26,770 nt of DNA from Geodermatophilaceae bacterium (GCA_013811805.1 JACCUM010000049.1:1-26770), one strand, 5' to 3'. Numbered from the stretch's first letter, positions 1-7,740 are shown. The notes: generated by a model not told the origin, from the letters alone. Translations and numbers: made by a program.

Positions 1-1008
1 ACTCCGGCCGTCGTACTGTCCGGCATGTTGGTGCTGGTGACCGCGGTCATCGTGCTCGCCGAGGCGCGGACGCGAGGCCGAGCCCGCTATGCCCGGCTAG
101 GCTCCGGGGCCGCGCGATTGGCAGCTCGAATCTCGATGAAGCGCAAGACGTTCCCGGCCTATGGTGCCCTGGGCCTGCTCGGGGCTGCCTCGCTCGGCGT
201 ACCGCTGGTGAGCATGGGTTACTGGCTCTCGGTCGGCCGGTCCGGGGAGTTCGACCTCCCGCAGATCGTCGAGGCGGTAGGCGGATCGTTGCTCCTGGCC
301 GGAGGTGGAGCGGTGTTCACGATGCTGCTCGCCCTTCCGGTGGGCCTGCTGGCCGCGCGCCACACCGGCCGGCTCCCCGGATTGTTGGAGCGGGCCACAT
401 ATCTCGGCCATGCGGTCCCGGCGATCGTCGTCGCGCTGTCGCTGGTCTTCTTCACGGTGCGCTATGCATTCGACTTCTATCTCAGTGTGCCGCTGGTGGT
501 CTTCGCCTACGCCGTGCTCTTTCTCCCACTCGCGGTGGGGGCCGTCCGCGCCTCGGCCGCACAGAGCCCCCCGGTGTTCGAAGAGGTGGCCCGCTCCCTG
601 GGCCGCGCCCCGCGCCAGGTGCTGCGCACGATCACCCTTCCGCTGGCCGCGCCCGGCATCGCAGCGGGTACGGCGCTGGTGTTCCTGGCGGCGATGAAGG
701 AACTGACGGCCACCCTGGTGCTGCACCCGACCGGCATGGACACCCTGGCTATCCGACTGTGGAGCGAGACCTCCACCCGCTCCTATGCGGCTGCCGCCCC
801 TTACGCTGCCCTGCTGATGCTGGTTTCCGTCATACCCACCTACCTGTTGGGCCGTGATCGTCGACGTACCGGCGACGACCTCCCCGAAGCGACTCAGGGG
901 CACCCTGCGACGGTAGAGCCGAGCGGTCAGGCGCAAGCCCGAGACACACCTTGGCTGGGTTCAAGTACGTATCAATCCTCCCTCCATGCAGAAGCGGTGC
1001 ACCGGTGA
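1..1008 (+). CDS. Iron(III)-type ABC transporter permease, 5' truncated by the window edge
   Basis: This is the C-terminal part of an inner-membrane permease of the binding-protein-dependent (BPD_transp_1, FbpB/ThiP-like) class. The frame is open to the first base of the window, so the gene starts upstream. Several hydrophobic segments are visible, around bases 25-65, 160-220, 280-340, 410-540 and 640-720, and another near 800-850. The EAA loop that docks the ATPase lies at about 580-660, reading EVARSLGRAPRQVLRTITLP. The tail after about 855 is hydrophilic and long for the family. The stop overlaps the GTG start of the ATPase gene (GTGA), which implies co-translation. The iron substrate is inferred from the resemblance to FbpB-type permeases; thiamine or another anion is possible, because no binding-protein gene is in view. 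Confidence 0.85.
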   Translation, partial: TPAVVLSGMLVLVTAVIVLAEARTRGRARYARLGSGAARLAARISMKRKTFPAYGALGLLGAASLGVPLVSMGYWLSVGRSGEFDLPQIVEAVGGSLLLAGGGAVFTMLLALPVGLLAARHTGRLPGLLERATYLGHAVPAIVVALSLVFFTVRYAFDFYLSVPLVVFAYAVLFLPLAVGAVRASAAQSPPVFEEVARSLGRAPRQVLRTITLPLAAPGIAAGTALVFLAAMKELTATLVLHPTGMDTLAIRLWSETSTRSYAAAAPYAALLMLVSVIPTYLLGRDRRRTGDDLPEATQGHPATVEPSGQAQARDTPWLGSSTYQSSLHAEAVHR

Positions 1009-2078
1009 GTGCGCTCAGCGTGTCCGCAGTGGACAAGTCCTTCGGCCGTACGCCGGTTCTGCGTGGGCTGTCCCTCGAGGTGGCGCAGGGCTCGATCGCG
1101 GCGGTGCTGGGGCCGTCCGGTTGCGGGAAGACCACCCTGCTGCGGGTCATCGCGGGCTTCGAGGCGCCGGACGCCGGTGAGATCCGGATCGGCGGGCGAG
1201 TCGTGGCCGGTCCGTCCAGGCGGCTTCCCCCAGAGCGTCGGGCCATCGGTTTCGTCCCCCAGGAGGGCGCCCTGTTTCCGCATCTGAGTGTGGGCGGCAA
1301 CGTCGGGTACGGACTCGGGCGTGGCGCCGGGGGCCCCAAGCGGGTGCTGGAAGTGCTGGATCTCATGGGCCTTGCCGGCCTGGTTGAGCGGATGCCACAT
1401 GAGCTGTCCGGAGGCCAGCAGCAGCGGGTTGCCGTGGCTCGAGCGATGGCTCCCCGGCCCGCCTTGGTGCTGCTCGACGAGCCGTTCAGCTCTTTGGATT
1501 CCGGGCTACGTCGGGAAGTCCGTGAGGTCGTGCAGACCGCGATGCGCGCCGATGGCGCCACTGCGGTCCTGGTGACTCACGACCAGGAGGAGGCGCTGTC
1601 CTGCACCGATCTGGTCGCGGTCATGCGGCAAGGCGGCATCGTTCAGGCAGCCGATCCGATCACCATTTATCGAGCCCCCCGTGACCTGGAGGTGGCCGAG
1701 TTCGTCGGGGACGCGGTCAGGATGGCGGCGCGCTTTTCCGGCGGCTTCGCCGAGACCGAAGTGGGCCGGCTGCCACTGCGTACACCGCTGCCCCCGGACG
1801 GCGCCGGCTTGGCGCTCATCCGCCCTGAACAGTTCGTGGTCACCAACCGCAACGGCAGTTCGGCACCGACCACCGAGTACGGGCCGGCGGTTGCCGCGAC
1901 GGCCGGCCAGCAGTATTTCCTCGGTCACGATGCGCTCCTTGCCATTTCGCTCTCGTCGGGCGCCGTCGTCACTGCGCGGTCGCTGGATCCCGGCCCGGTA
2001 GGCGAGCGAGCGGTGTGGCTCTCGGTTCGCGGCCCGGTCAACGGCTACGCACGGGAGGGAAAGACCCAGCGCTTGTAG
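1005..2078 (+). CDS. ABC transporter ATP-binding protein, iron/spermidine-type with TOBE-like C-terminus
   Basis: This is the cytoplasmic ATPase that powers the permease just upstream. With the GTG start at 1005 it has 357 residues. Walker A is GPSGCGKT (36-43), the Q-loop glutamine is near 86, the signature is LSGGQQQR (134-141), Walker B is VLLDEP (155-160) and the switch histidine is H192. Residues after about 240 form the regulatory TOBE-like region found in FbpC/PotA ATPases. A TTG at 951 in the same frame would add 18 residues but would run deep into the permease gene; the GTGA overlap at 1005-1008 is the usual arrangement and the domain begins right after it. The 3' end overlaps the convergent GtrA gene by 34 bp. 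Iron is the inferred substrate. Confidence 0.9.
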   Translation: MSALSVSAVDKSFGRTPVLRGLSLEVAQGSIAAVLGPSGCGKTTLLRVIAGFEAPDAGEIRIGGRVVAGPSRRLPPERRAIGFVPQEGALFPHLSVGGNVGYGLGRGAGGPKRVLEVLDLMGLAGLVERMPHELSGGQQQRVAVARAMAPRPALVLLDEPFSSLDSGLRREVREVVQTAMRADGATAVLVTHDQEEALSCTDLVAVMRQGGIVQAADPITIYRAPRDLEVAEFVGDAVRMAARFSGGFAETEVGRLPLRTPLPPDGAGLALIRPEQFVVTNRNGSSAPTTEYGPAVAATAGQQYFLGHDALLAISLSSGAVVTARSLDPGPVGERAVWLSVRGPVNGYAREGKTQRL

Positions 2079-2500
2079 GCGGTGAACCGGATCGCGGTCC
2101 CGACCGCGATCGTCGCGACGTTGGTCAGCTGCAGGATCAGCGTGTCGGTTTGCCCGAGCCGGTACTGGACGATCCACAGGATCGCCAGGCTGACTACCAG
2201 CGTGAAGGCGTTGACGGCGAAGAAGATCGGGTATTCGCGGCGCAGACCGGTGCGAGCGCGATGAGAGAACGACCAATGCCGGTGCATGAAGTACGCCGTG
2301 GTCGTCGTGATGGAGGTCGACACGATCTTGGACACCAGAGCGTCCGCACCGACGACGGCGTACATCAACTGGAAGATCGTCACGTCCAGGGCGAAATTGA
2401 TTGCGCCGACCACACCGAAGGCCGAAAGCTCTTTCAGCAGCACCCGCCAAGTGCCACGCACGGTCTCCTTGATCCCCGGTATCCCGGGCGCGGCCTCCAC
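2045..2500 (-). CDS. GtrA-like family membrane protein
   Basis: This is a 151-residue protein with four predicted membrane helices (about 26-47, 52-71, 91-110 and 120-138) and a basic C-terminus ending RFTAYKRWVFPSRA. That tail is typical of GtrA/DPMS-like proteins. Members are thought to help move or flip polyprenyl-phosphate-linked sugars for cell-surface polysaccharide modification; the exact substrate cannot be read from sequence. The GTG start at 2500 is supported by a TAGGCT -10 box on the minus strand at 2513-2508, seven bases before it, which suggests a leaderless mRNA. The last 34 bp overlap the end of the convergent ATPase gene. No glycosyltransferase partner lies next to it, so it is an orphan here. 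Confidence 0.85.
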   Translation of the reverse strand: MEAAPGIPGIKETVRGTWRVLLKELSAFGVVGAINFALDVTIFQLMYAVVGADALVSKIVSTSITTTTAYFMHRHWSFSHRARTGLRREYPIFFAVNAFTLVVSLAILWIVQYRLGQTDTLILQLTNVATIAVGTAIRFTAYKRWVFPSRA

Positions 2501-2507
2501 CTGCGCA

Positions 2508-2513
2508 AGCCTA
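2508..2513 (-). promoter_or_regulatory. Putative -10 box (TAGGCT) for the GtrA-like gene
   Basis: TAGGCT reads on the minus strand from 2513 to 2508 and is separated from the GTG at 2500 by seven bases. This places transcription start at or near the start codon, giving a leaderless message. No convincing -35 element is visible, as is common for actinobacterial housekeeping promoters. Confidence 0.45.
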
Positions 2514-2544
2514 CGTCCGGCGCAATCGTAGGTCTGTGTCTGGC

Positions 2545-2550
2545 TAGGCT
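2545..2550 (+). promoter_or_regulatory. Putative -10 box (TAGGCT) for the enoyl-CoA hydratase gene
   Basis: TAGGCT lies 47 bases before the proposed GTG start at 2598, giving a leader of about 40 nt that contains a GGAGG ribosome-binding site. Together with the minus-strand TAGGCT at 2513-2508 it makes a compact divergent promoter region. Confidence 0.35.
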
Positions 2551-2597
2551 CGCTGAGTCAGGTGGAGGTCGCCCGGTAATCGCAGATGGAGGCTCGT

Positions 2598-3383
2598 GTG
2601 GCAGGTGGGGAGTTCGTGACCCTGGAGGTGGCCGACGGTATCGGGACCCTCCGACTCGCGCGACCGCCGATGAATGCGCTCAATCGACAGCTGCAGGAGG
2701 AGATCCGCGGCTGCTCACTCGAGGCCGGTGCCCGTGAAGACGTTCGTGCGGTGATCGTTTACGGCGGCGAGAAGGTGTTCGCCGCTGGGGCCGACATCAA
2801 GGAGATGAGCTCGCTCGGTTACAACGAGATGGCTACCCGAGCCCATGAACTGTCGGGGTCTTTCAGTGCGCTCGCTGGCATCCCGAAGCCGACCATCGCC
2901 GCGATCACCGGCTACGCTCTCGGTGGCGGGTACGAACTCGCGTTGTGCTGCGACTTCCGGATCGCGGGAGACAACGCCAAGGTCGGTCAACCCGAGATCC
3001 TCCTGGGTATCATTCCTGGGGCCGGTGGGACGCAGCGACTCTCGCGGCTGGTCGGGCCGGCCAAGGCAAAGGACATCGTCTATACCGGGCGTTTCGTCGG
3101 CGCCGAGGAGGCGCTGGCCATCGGGATGGTGGACGTGGTCGTCGCCCCCGATGACGTGTACAGCACCGCCGTCCAGATGGCCGCGAGATTCGCCAAGGGT
3201 CCCGCGGCGGCCCTTCGGGCGGCCAAGGCCGCGATCGACGGCGGACTGGATGGTGACCTCGCCAGCGGATTGAAGCTCGAGAGCACGCTGTTCGCGGCCT
3301 TGTTCGCCACTGACGACCAGAAGATCGGCATGGAGTCCTTCGTCGAGAGCGGGCCCGGCAAGGCCACCTTCACCGGGCGATAG
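2598..3383 (+). CDS. Enoyl-CoA hydratase/isomerase (crotonase) family protein
   Basis: This crotonase-fold enzyme probably adds water to trans-2-enoyl-CoA in fatty-acid beta-oxidation. Numbered from the upstream ATG at 2586 (265 aa), the two catalytic acids of active hydratases are present: Glu117 in GGGYELAL and Glu137 in GQPEILLG. The oxyanion hole is formed around AAGADIKEM (66-74) and GYALGGG. I prefer GTG 2598 (261 aa) because TGGAGG at 2587-2592 is a good ribosome-binding site five bases before it; the ATG at 2586 would place that site inside the gene. Position and sequence recall mycobacterial EchA17 (Rv3039c), although from memory that protein lacks the GGGYE glutamate, so this copy looks more clearly catalytic. 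A SAM methyltransferase follows 16 bp downstream. Confidence 0.92.
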   Translation: MAGGEFVTLEVADGIGTLRLARPPMNALNRQLQEEIRGCSLEAGAREDVRAVIVYGGEKVFAAGADIKEMSSLGYNEMATRAHELSGSFSALAGIPKPTIAAITGYALGGGYELALCCDFRIAGDNAKVGQPEILLGIIPGAGGTQRLSRLVGPAKAKDIVYTGRFVGAEEALAIGMVDVVVAPDDVYSTAVQMAARFAKGPAAALRAAKAAIDGGLDGDLASGLKLESTLFAALFATDDQKIGMESFVESGPGKATFTGR

Positions 3384-3399
3384 GGGCGGTGATGAACCG

Positions 3400-4356
3400 G
3401 TGACCGGCGTGAGCCGAGCCGAGGTCGAGGCAGCTCGCCATGATCCCAAGCAGGCCAACGTCCTCTATCACGACTGGGAGAGTCAGACCTACGACGAGAA
3501 ATGGTCGATCTCCTACGACGATCGATGCATCAGCTACGCCGCGGACCGGTTCGTCGCGATCGCCGGACGGGAGGGCTGGCCGTACCCGCACGCTCTGGAA
3601 CTCGGTTGCGGCACAGGGTTCTTTCTGCTGAATCTGATGCAGGCCGGAGTCATCGAACGTGGCAGTGTCAGCGACATCTCACCGGGCATGGTCGCAGCGG
3701 CGCTGCGCAACGCCGAGGGACTGGAGTTGGCTGTCGACGGCCGGGTCGCGGACGCGGAGTCCATCCCCTATGAAGACGACAGCTTCGACCTCGTTGTCGG
3801 GCATGCCTTTTTGCACCACCTCCCCGACGTCGGGCGGTCGCTGAGAGAGACACTGCGAGTGCTCAAGCCAGGCGGCCGGTTCGTCTTCGCGGGCGAGCCG
3901 ACGAAGTGGGGGGACAAGGTCGCCCGCCGGCTCGGGCAGGCCACCTGGTGGGCGTGCACCCATGCCGCGCGACTGCCTGGGCTCGAGGCCTGGCGGCGGC
4001 CACAACACGAACTCGACGACTCCTCGGAGGCGGCGGCTCTGGAAGCCGTCGTGGATCAGCACACGTTCGTCCCGGCCGACCTGCGCCGGATGGCCATTGC
4101 CGCCGGTGCGGTGGATGTGGACGTGCGCACCGAAGAGCTGACCGCTGCCTGGTTCGGCTGGCCGGTACGTACCTTCGAAGCGGCTGTGCCCGAAGGGAAG
4201 CTCGGCTACGACTGGGCGAGTTTCGCCTACCGTTCCTGGTTACGGCTCTCCGCAGTGGACAATCGCCTACTGTCCCGGGTCGTTCCCGGAGGCCTGTTCT
4301 ACAACGCTCTGGTCACCGGCGTGAAGCCTGCGCCTGCCGAGCGGCTGCCCGCCTGA
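3400..4356 (+). CDS. Class I SAM-dependent methyltransferase
   Basis: This is a 318-residue protein with a Rossmann methyltransferase core. Motif I is LELGCGTG (66-73). The following acidic loop is around SDIS (91-94). Motif II is DSFDLVVGHAFLHHLPD (127-143) and motif III is LRVLKPGGRFVF (152-163), all typical of the UbiE/Methyltransf_11 group. The roughly 150-residue C-terminal extension, which contains several tryptophans, is not part of the core and may bind a lipid or polyketide-like substrate. Start is GTG at 3400; an in-frame GTG at 3409 is also possible. It follows the enoyl-CoA hydratase by 16 bp, the same order I recall for Rv3039c-Rv3038c, so the two are likely co-transcribed. The substrate is unknown. 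Its end overlaps a questionable minus-strand frame by 44 bp. Confidence 0.88.
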   Translation: MTGVSRAEVEAARHDPKQANVLYHDWESQTYDEKWSISYDDRCISYAADRFVAIAGREGWPYPHALELGCGTGFFLLNLMQAGVIERGSVSDISPGMVAAALRNAEGLELAVDGRVADAESIPYEDDSFDLVVGHAFLHHLPDVGRSLRETLRVLKPGGRFVFAGEPTKWGDKVARRLGQATWWACTHAARLPGLEAWRRPQHELDDSSEAAALEAVVDQHTFVPADLRRMAIAAGAVDVDVRTEELTAAWFGWPVRTFEAAVPEGKLGYDWASFAYRSWLRLSAVDNRLLSRVVPGGLFYNALVTGVKPAPAERLPA

Positions 4357-4530
4357 GGCCGATAGTGGCGCGGGCGAAGGCATCAATGATCAGCCGAAAT
4401 CCATCCTTGAGGTGGTGCAGGAACGCCTCGGGTTCACCGAGGAAGGCACGCCAATTCCGGACGAGACCAAGCCCAGCCCAGCTGGAGGCTGACAGCTCAG
4501 GTGCCGTCGGGGTCTCGGGATTCGTCAGCG
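4313..4530 (-). pseudogene. Possible frameshifted C-terminal half of the small acidic protein
   Basis: On the minus strand a second frame, offset by one base from the acidic ORF that stops at 4497, stays open to a TGA at 4313. From about 4500 it encodes some 60 residues with protein-like character: ELSASSWAGLGL, then an aromatic and charged helical stretch that includes NWRAFLGEPEAFLHHLKDGF, and a basic tail. It has no convincing start of its own near this segment. A single-base difference near 4497-4520 would join it to the upstream ORF and give a protein of about 138 residues. It may be a sequencing error, a pseudogene, a +1 frameshift site, or chance. I do not recognise the family. It overlaps the methyltransferase end by 44 bp. 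Confidence 0.3.
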
Positions 4531-4730
4531 CCGCGGGCCTCGGCTCCGGTCTGACCGGCATATCCTTCGTCCTGCCCCGCCGTACGCCCCACGAAGACGC
4601 CGGATTCGCCTGATCCGGTGGTTGCTTCGCTGTCGCCCCCGTCTGTCTCCGGATCCCCTCCGGTCGGCCGTCCAGAAGCCTGCGCATCATCGTTGGGGAC
4701 GTCGGACTCGGCGCCACTCTGTTTGTCCAC
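4497..4730 (-). CDS. Small acidic low-complexity hypothetical protein
   Basis: This 77-residue ORF is rich in Asp, Glu, Gly and Ser and is probably disordered. A less acidic patch, GVFVGRTAGQDEGYAGQTGAEA, lies near residues 45-66. I do not recognise it. The main evidence is the start: GTG at 4730 is preceded on the minus strand by AAAGGAGGACC, one of the strongest ribosome-binding sites in the window. Codon third positions are G/C rich, as in its neighbours. It lies divergent to the hexapeptide acyltransferase, with 69 bp between them. The frame closes abruptly at 4497, while the next frame carries protein-like sequence on to 4313, so the true product may be longer. If neither frame is real, 4357-4799 holds no other gene. 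Confidence 0.5.
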   Translation of the reverse strand: MDKQSGAESDVPNDDAQASGRPTGGDPETDGGDSEATTGSGESGVFVGRTAGQDEGYAGQTGAEARGADESRDPDGT

Positions 4731-4786
4731 GGTCCTCCTTTCGCCGGCCGGGGTGCTGACGGCCCGAGCACTTGGCTACCTCAGGT

Positions 4787-4792
4787 TACCGT
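4787..4792 (+). promoter_or_regulatory. Putative -10 box (TACCGT) for the acyltransferase gene
   Basis: TACCGT lies seven bases before the GTG at 4800 and fits the TANNNT consensus and the leaderless spacing seen elsewhere in the window. It supports this GTG as the start, for which no ribosome-binding site is visible. Confidence 0.4.
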
Positions 4793-4799
4793 TCCCGTC

Positions 4800-5528
4800 G
4801 TGCTGAACCGGAAAGTCGCCTCCTCGGGCCGTGAGCCAGCTTTTCGGTTGCTCACCCCGACCTCGCTGCGGTGGGTGATCCGGCATCGGGCCTGGACGCC
4901 GTACTACCTCGTCCGGTATCTGCGCCTGCTCCGGGTTCGGATCAGCCAGCCTTCAGTCGTCTTGCAGGGCATGGTGTTTCTCGGTCGACGGGTTGAACTC
5001 GAAGCGCGCCCCGGCTATGGCCGGCTGATTCTCGGTGCATTCGTGCACATCGGCGACGACACCGCCCTGCGAGCTCATGAAGGGACCTTGCGAGTCGGCG
5101 ACAAGGCGGTGTTCGGACGGCACACGATCGTCAACTCCTATCTGGACGTGGAGATCGGCCCGGGCGCCCTGATCGCGGACTACGTATATATCGGGGACTT
5201 CGACCACCGCACGGACGATCTGGGCATGCCGATCAAGGACCAGGGCATCATCAAGGGACCCGTTCGGATCGGTGCCGGCTGCTGGTTGGGAATCAAAGCC
5301 ACGGTGCTGCGTGGATGTTGCGTTGGAGACGGCGCCGTGGTTGGCGCCAACTCAGTGGTGACGCGGCACGTCCCGCCGTACACCGTCGTCGCCGGTGCGC
5401 CTGCACGGGTGATCGCGGATCGGCAGGCCGCCAGCGCGCAAGCGCGGCAAACGCGTGCGGCGCTGGCAGATATCGAGGTCAAGACTGCTCGTGCCGCCCG
5501 TGCTCACGCGTCCGACGGCGCCGACTAG
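4800..5528 (+). CDS. Hexapeptide-repeat (left-handed beta-helix) acyltransferase
   Basis: This is a 242-residue protein with an N-terminal basic region (1-50), then imperfect hexapeptide turns from about 74 to 205 (for example AFVHIG, ALIADYVYIG, PVRIGAGCWLG, AVVGANSVV). It ends with the GAPARVI motif of the LbetaH acetyltransferase group. H136 in DFDHRTDD sits where these enzymes usually carry the catalytic histidine. Acetyl-CoA or another acyl-CoA is the likely donor; the acceptor, perhaps a sugar or lipid, is unknown. The last 35 residues are Ala/Arg rich and probably helical. Position resembles mycobacterial Rv3034c. GTG at 4800 has a TACCGT -10 box seven bases upstream. The IlvG-like gene starts 11 bp after its stop, so the two probably form an operon. 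Confidence 0.88.
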   Translation: MLNRKVASSGREPAFRLLTPTSLRWVIRHRAWTPYYLVRYLRLLRVRISQPSVVLQGMVFLGRRVELEARPGYGRLILGAFVHIGDDTALRAHEGTLRVGDKAVFGRHTIVNSYLDVEIGPGALIADYVYIGDFDHRTDDLGMPIKDQGIIKGPVRIGAGCWLGIKATVLRGCCVGDGAVVGANSVVTRHVPPYTVVAGAPARVIADRQAASAQARQTRAALADIEVKTARAARAHASDGAD

Positions 5529-5539
5529 CGTGGCATGAC

Positions 5540-7171
5540 ATGAGCGAGGCTCGAAACAACGTCGAAGGTCACGGTGGGGACCTGGCGCTGGCCGCTCTGC
5601 GCCGGTACGGCGTCGAGGAGTTGTTCACCCTCTCCGGTGCCCATGTCTTCCCGCTCTACGACGCGATGCACACCTCGGGACTTCCGATTCACGACGTCCG
5701 GCACGAAGCAACCGCGGTGTTCGCCGCCGAGGCGACGTCGAAGTTGAAGCGGCGTCCTGCGGTGGCCGCCCTCACTGCCGGTCCCGGAGTCACGAACGGG
5801 ATCAGCGCCGTCACGACCGCACAGTTCAATGGCTCAGCCGTCATGGTCATCGGCGGACGGGCCCCCCACTTCAGGTGGGGCTCAGGGTCTTTGCAAGAGA
5901 TCGACCATGTTCCGATTCTGGCCTCGATCACCAAGCATGCTGCCACCAGCACCAGCGTCGATGCGATTCCGGACGACGTGGATCGCGCCATGCAAGCCGC
6001 CCTCTCCGGACATCGCGGGCCGGTCTTCCTGGACATACCGATGGATGTCTTCTTCAGCCGGGCGGAGGTGCGGGCTCCCTCGGGCAACCCACCGTCACGG
6101 CCGGCGGCCGATCCCGACCGGATCGCCGAGGCCGCCCGTGTTCTCGCCGAGGCGCAGCGGCCGGTGGTGCTGGCGGGGACCGACGTGTACGCCGACGGCG
6201 CCTGGCACGAACTCGCCGAAGCGGCGCGGGCGTTGCGGCTTCCCGTGTTCAGCAACGGGATGGGCCGAGGTTGCCTGCCCGCAGACGACGAACTCGCCTT
6301 TTCCCGAGCCCGTCGCACAGCCTTCCAACAGGCCGACGTCATCGCCGTGATCGGAACTCCTTTGGATTTCCGGCTTGGTTTCGGTGACTTCGGAGCAGCC
6401 CGAGTGGTGCATATCGTGGACGACGAGAGCCAGCACGCACCACATCTCAAGGCATCGGTGCGGGTCAGCGGTGACCTGCGGGCCGTGCTCGGCGGGCTGG
6501 CCGAGTACGGCGGCACCCGGGCCGATCATGAGCCCTGGCTGCTGACTCTGCGCGAGGCCGAGATCGCTGCTCGGGACAAGGAGGGGGCAGCGCTCGGAGC
6601 CGACTCCGACCCTGTGAAACCCAGTCGGGTGTACGGCGAACTCCGCAAGGCCCTCGATCGGGACGCGGTCGTCATCTGCGACGGGGGTGACTTCGTCTCC
6701 TACGCGGGGAAGTACCTCGACGCCTACACCCCGGGGTGCTGGTTGGATCCGGGTCCGTACGGCTGCCTTGGTACCTCGATGGGCTACGCGATGGGCGCCC
6801 GGCTGTCCCGTCCGTCGTCTCAGGTCTGCGTGGTGCTCGGCGACGGGGCAGCAGGGTTCTCGCTGATGGACGCCGAAAGCCTTGTCCGACAGCAACTCCC
6901 GGTTGTCATTGTGGTCGGGAACAACGGCATCTGGGGGTTGGAGAAGCACCCGATGCAACAGCTGTACGGCTACGACGTTGCCGCGGACCTGCAACCCGGC
7001 CTGCACTACGACCAGGTCGTCAGTGCGCTGGGCGGCGCGGGGGAGACGGTGATCAAGGCCGTAGAGATCGCTCCGGCGCTAGCTCGCGCGTTCGAAGCCG
7101 GCGTGCCGTACGTCGTCAACGTGCTGACCGATCCAACCGATGCCTATCCGAGGTCCTCCTCCCTGGCCTGA
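5540..7171 (+). CDS. ilvG: Thiamine-diphosphate enzyme, acetolactate synthase-like (IlvG type)
   Basis: This 543-residue protein has the three-domain layout of ThDP enzymes: PYR (about 8-175), central (195-330) and PP (360-543). The activating glutamate is E56 in RHEATAVFAAE. The ThDP/Mg motif begins GDG at 434 and ends NN at 461-462. Characteristic strings such as LTAGPGVTNG (78-87), WGSGSLQEIDHVP (113-125) and NNGIWGLEKHPM (461-472) match mycobacterial IlvG (Rv1820) as I recall it, rather than IlvB1. Acetolactate synthase activity is the default name, but IlvG-type proteins have no proven role in branched-chain synthesis and could act on other 2-keto acids or acyl-CoAs. The frame runs upstream to 5315 over the acyltransferase; ATG 5540, just after that gene's stop, is the sensible start. 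Confidence 0.9.
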   Translation: MSEARNNVEGHGGDLALAALRRYGVEELFTLSGAHVFPLYDAMHTSGLPIHDVRHEATAVFAAEATSKLKRRPAVAALTAGPGVTNGISAVTTAQFNGSAVMVIGGRAPHFRWGSGSLQEIDHVPILASITKHAATSTSVDAIPDDVDRAMQAALSGHRGPVFLDIPMDVFFSRAEVRAPSGNPPSRPAADPDRIAEAARVLAEAQRPVVLAGTDVYADGAWHELAEAARALRLPVFSNGMGRGCLPADDELAFSRARRTAFQQADVIAVIGTPLDFRLGFGDFGAARVVHIVDDESQHAPHLKASVRVSGDLRAVLGGLAEYGGTRADHEPWLLTLREAEIAARDKEGAALGADSDPVKPSRVYGELRKALDRDAVVICDGGDFVSYAGKYLDAYTPGCWLDPGPYGCLGTSMGYAMGARLSRPSSQVCVVLGDGAAGFSLMDAESLVRQQLPVVIVVGNNGIWGLEKHPMQQLYGYDVAADLQPGLHYDQVVSALGGAGETVIKAVEIAPALARAFEAGVPYVVNVLTDPTDAYPRSSSLA

Positions 7172-7244
7172 CGCGCGGCACAAGTTGATCATCAGAACGG
7201 TGCGGGGTTCGGCGACTGTTGCGGTGCCAATGGACATGTCGCCG

Positions 7245-7637
7245 TCACAAGGCGATGAGGCCGGCGTCGGTCGGACGGAAACCGCAGCGCTCGAGGTAGA
7301 ACGAACGCAGGTGCTCGTCGAAGTCGACGTGCAGCCATTCGCAGCCGGCTGCCCGCGACTCGCGCACAGCGACCGCGACGAGCTCCGCCCCGACTCCCTG
7401 TCGCCGCACACCCTCGGCCACGAGCGTGTCGAGGATGAACGCATGTACTGCGCCGTCCCAGGCCACGTTCACGAACCCGACGAGTTCACTGTGTTGCCGA
7501 GCGCAGGCCCAACCGAGGCTGTGCTCGTTGACCTGTCTCCACCAGTCGTCGTCCAAGGCGCGATGGCCGAATCCTTCAGCATGCAGGGCGTTGATCGCAG
7601 CGTTGTCGAAGTGGCCGCGCCATTCGTAGGTGATCAT
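7245..7637 (-). CDS. GNAT-family N-acetyltransferase
   Basis: This protein of about 130 residues has the GNAT fold. Motif A, the acetyl-CoA pyrophosphate loop, is VRRQGVGAEL in the centre of the protein, preceded by the beta-strand AFILDTLVAEG. The C-terminal part LRSFYLERCGFRPTD is the usual FYxxxGF motif B region. The substrate is unknown. A TTG at 7661 would extend it by eight residues, but ATG 7637 is preferred because a TACCGT -10 box sits seven bases upstream on the minus strand (7650-7645), the leaderless spacing used by other genes here. It converges on the IlvG-like gene (73 bp gap) and diverges from the GrpB-family gene. Confidence 0.85.
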   Translation of the reverse strand: MITYEWRGHFDNAAINALHAEGFGHRALDDDWWRQVNEHSLGWACARQHSELVGFVNVAWDGAVHAFILDTLVAEGVRRQGVGAELVAVAVRESRAAGCEWLHVDFDEHLRSFYLERCGFRPTDAGLIAL

Positions 7638-7644
7638 CGGCGCA

Positions 7645-7650
7645 ACGGTA
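7645..7650 (-). promoter_or_regulatory. Putative -10 box (TACCGT) for the GNAT gene
   Basis: TACCGT reads on the minus strand from 7650 to 7645, seven bases before ATG 7637. There is no Shine-Dalgarno sequence, which fits a leaderless transcript. Confidence 0.4.
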
Positions 7651-7740
7651 CGAGCGCGCAATCGTCGTGGGAATCGGTTTTATCGAGCTGCCGATGTCGG
7701 GCGATACACTTGACGGCTGTCTATGGCCAAGGAGCGCTTC

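Noticed and set aside
951..1004. TTG start at 951 for the ABC ATPase
   Set aside because: It would overlap the permease by 58 bp and adds residues that do not belong to the ATPase domain; GTG 1005 gives the usual four-base overlap.
5315..5539. N-terminal extension of the IlvG-like ORF over the acyltransferase gene
   Set aside because: It lies entirely inside or directly after the acyltransferase in another frame, is Arg-rich shadow sequence, and the family starts at ATG 5540.
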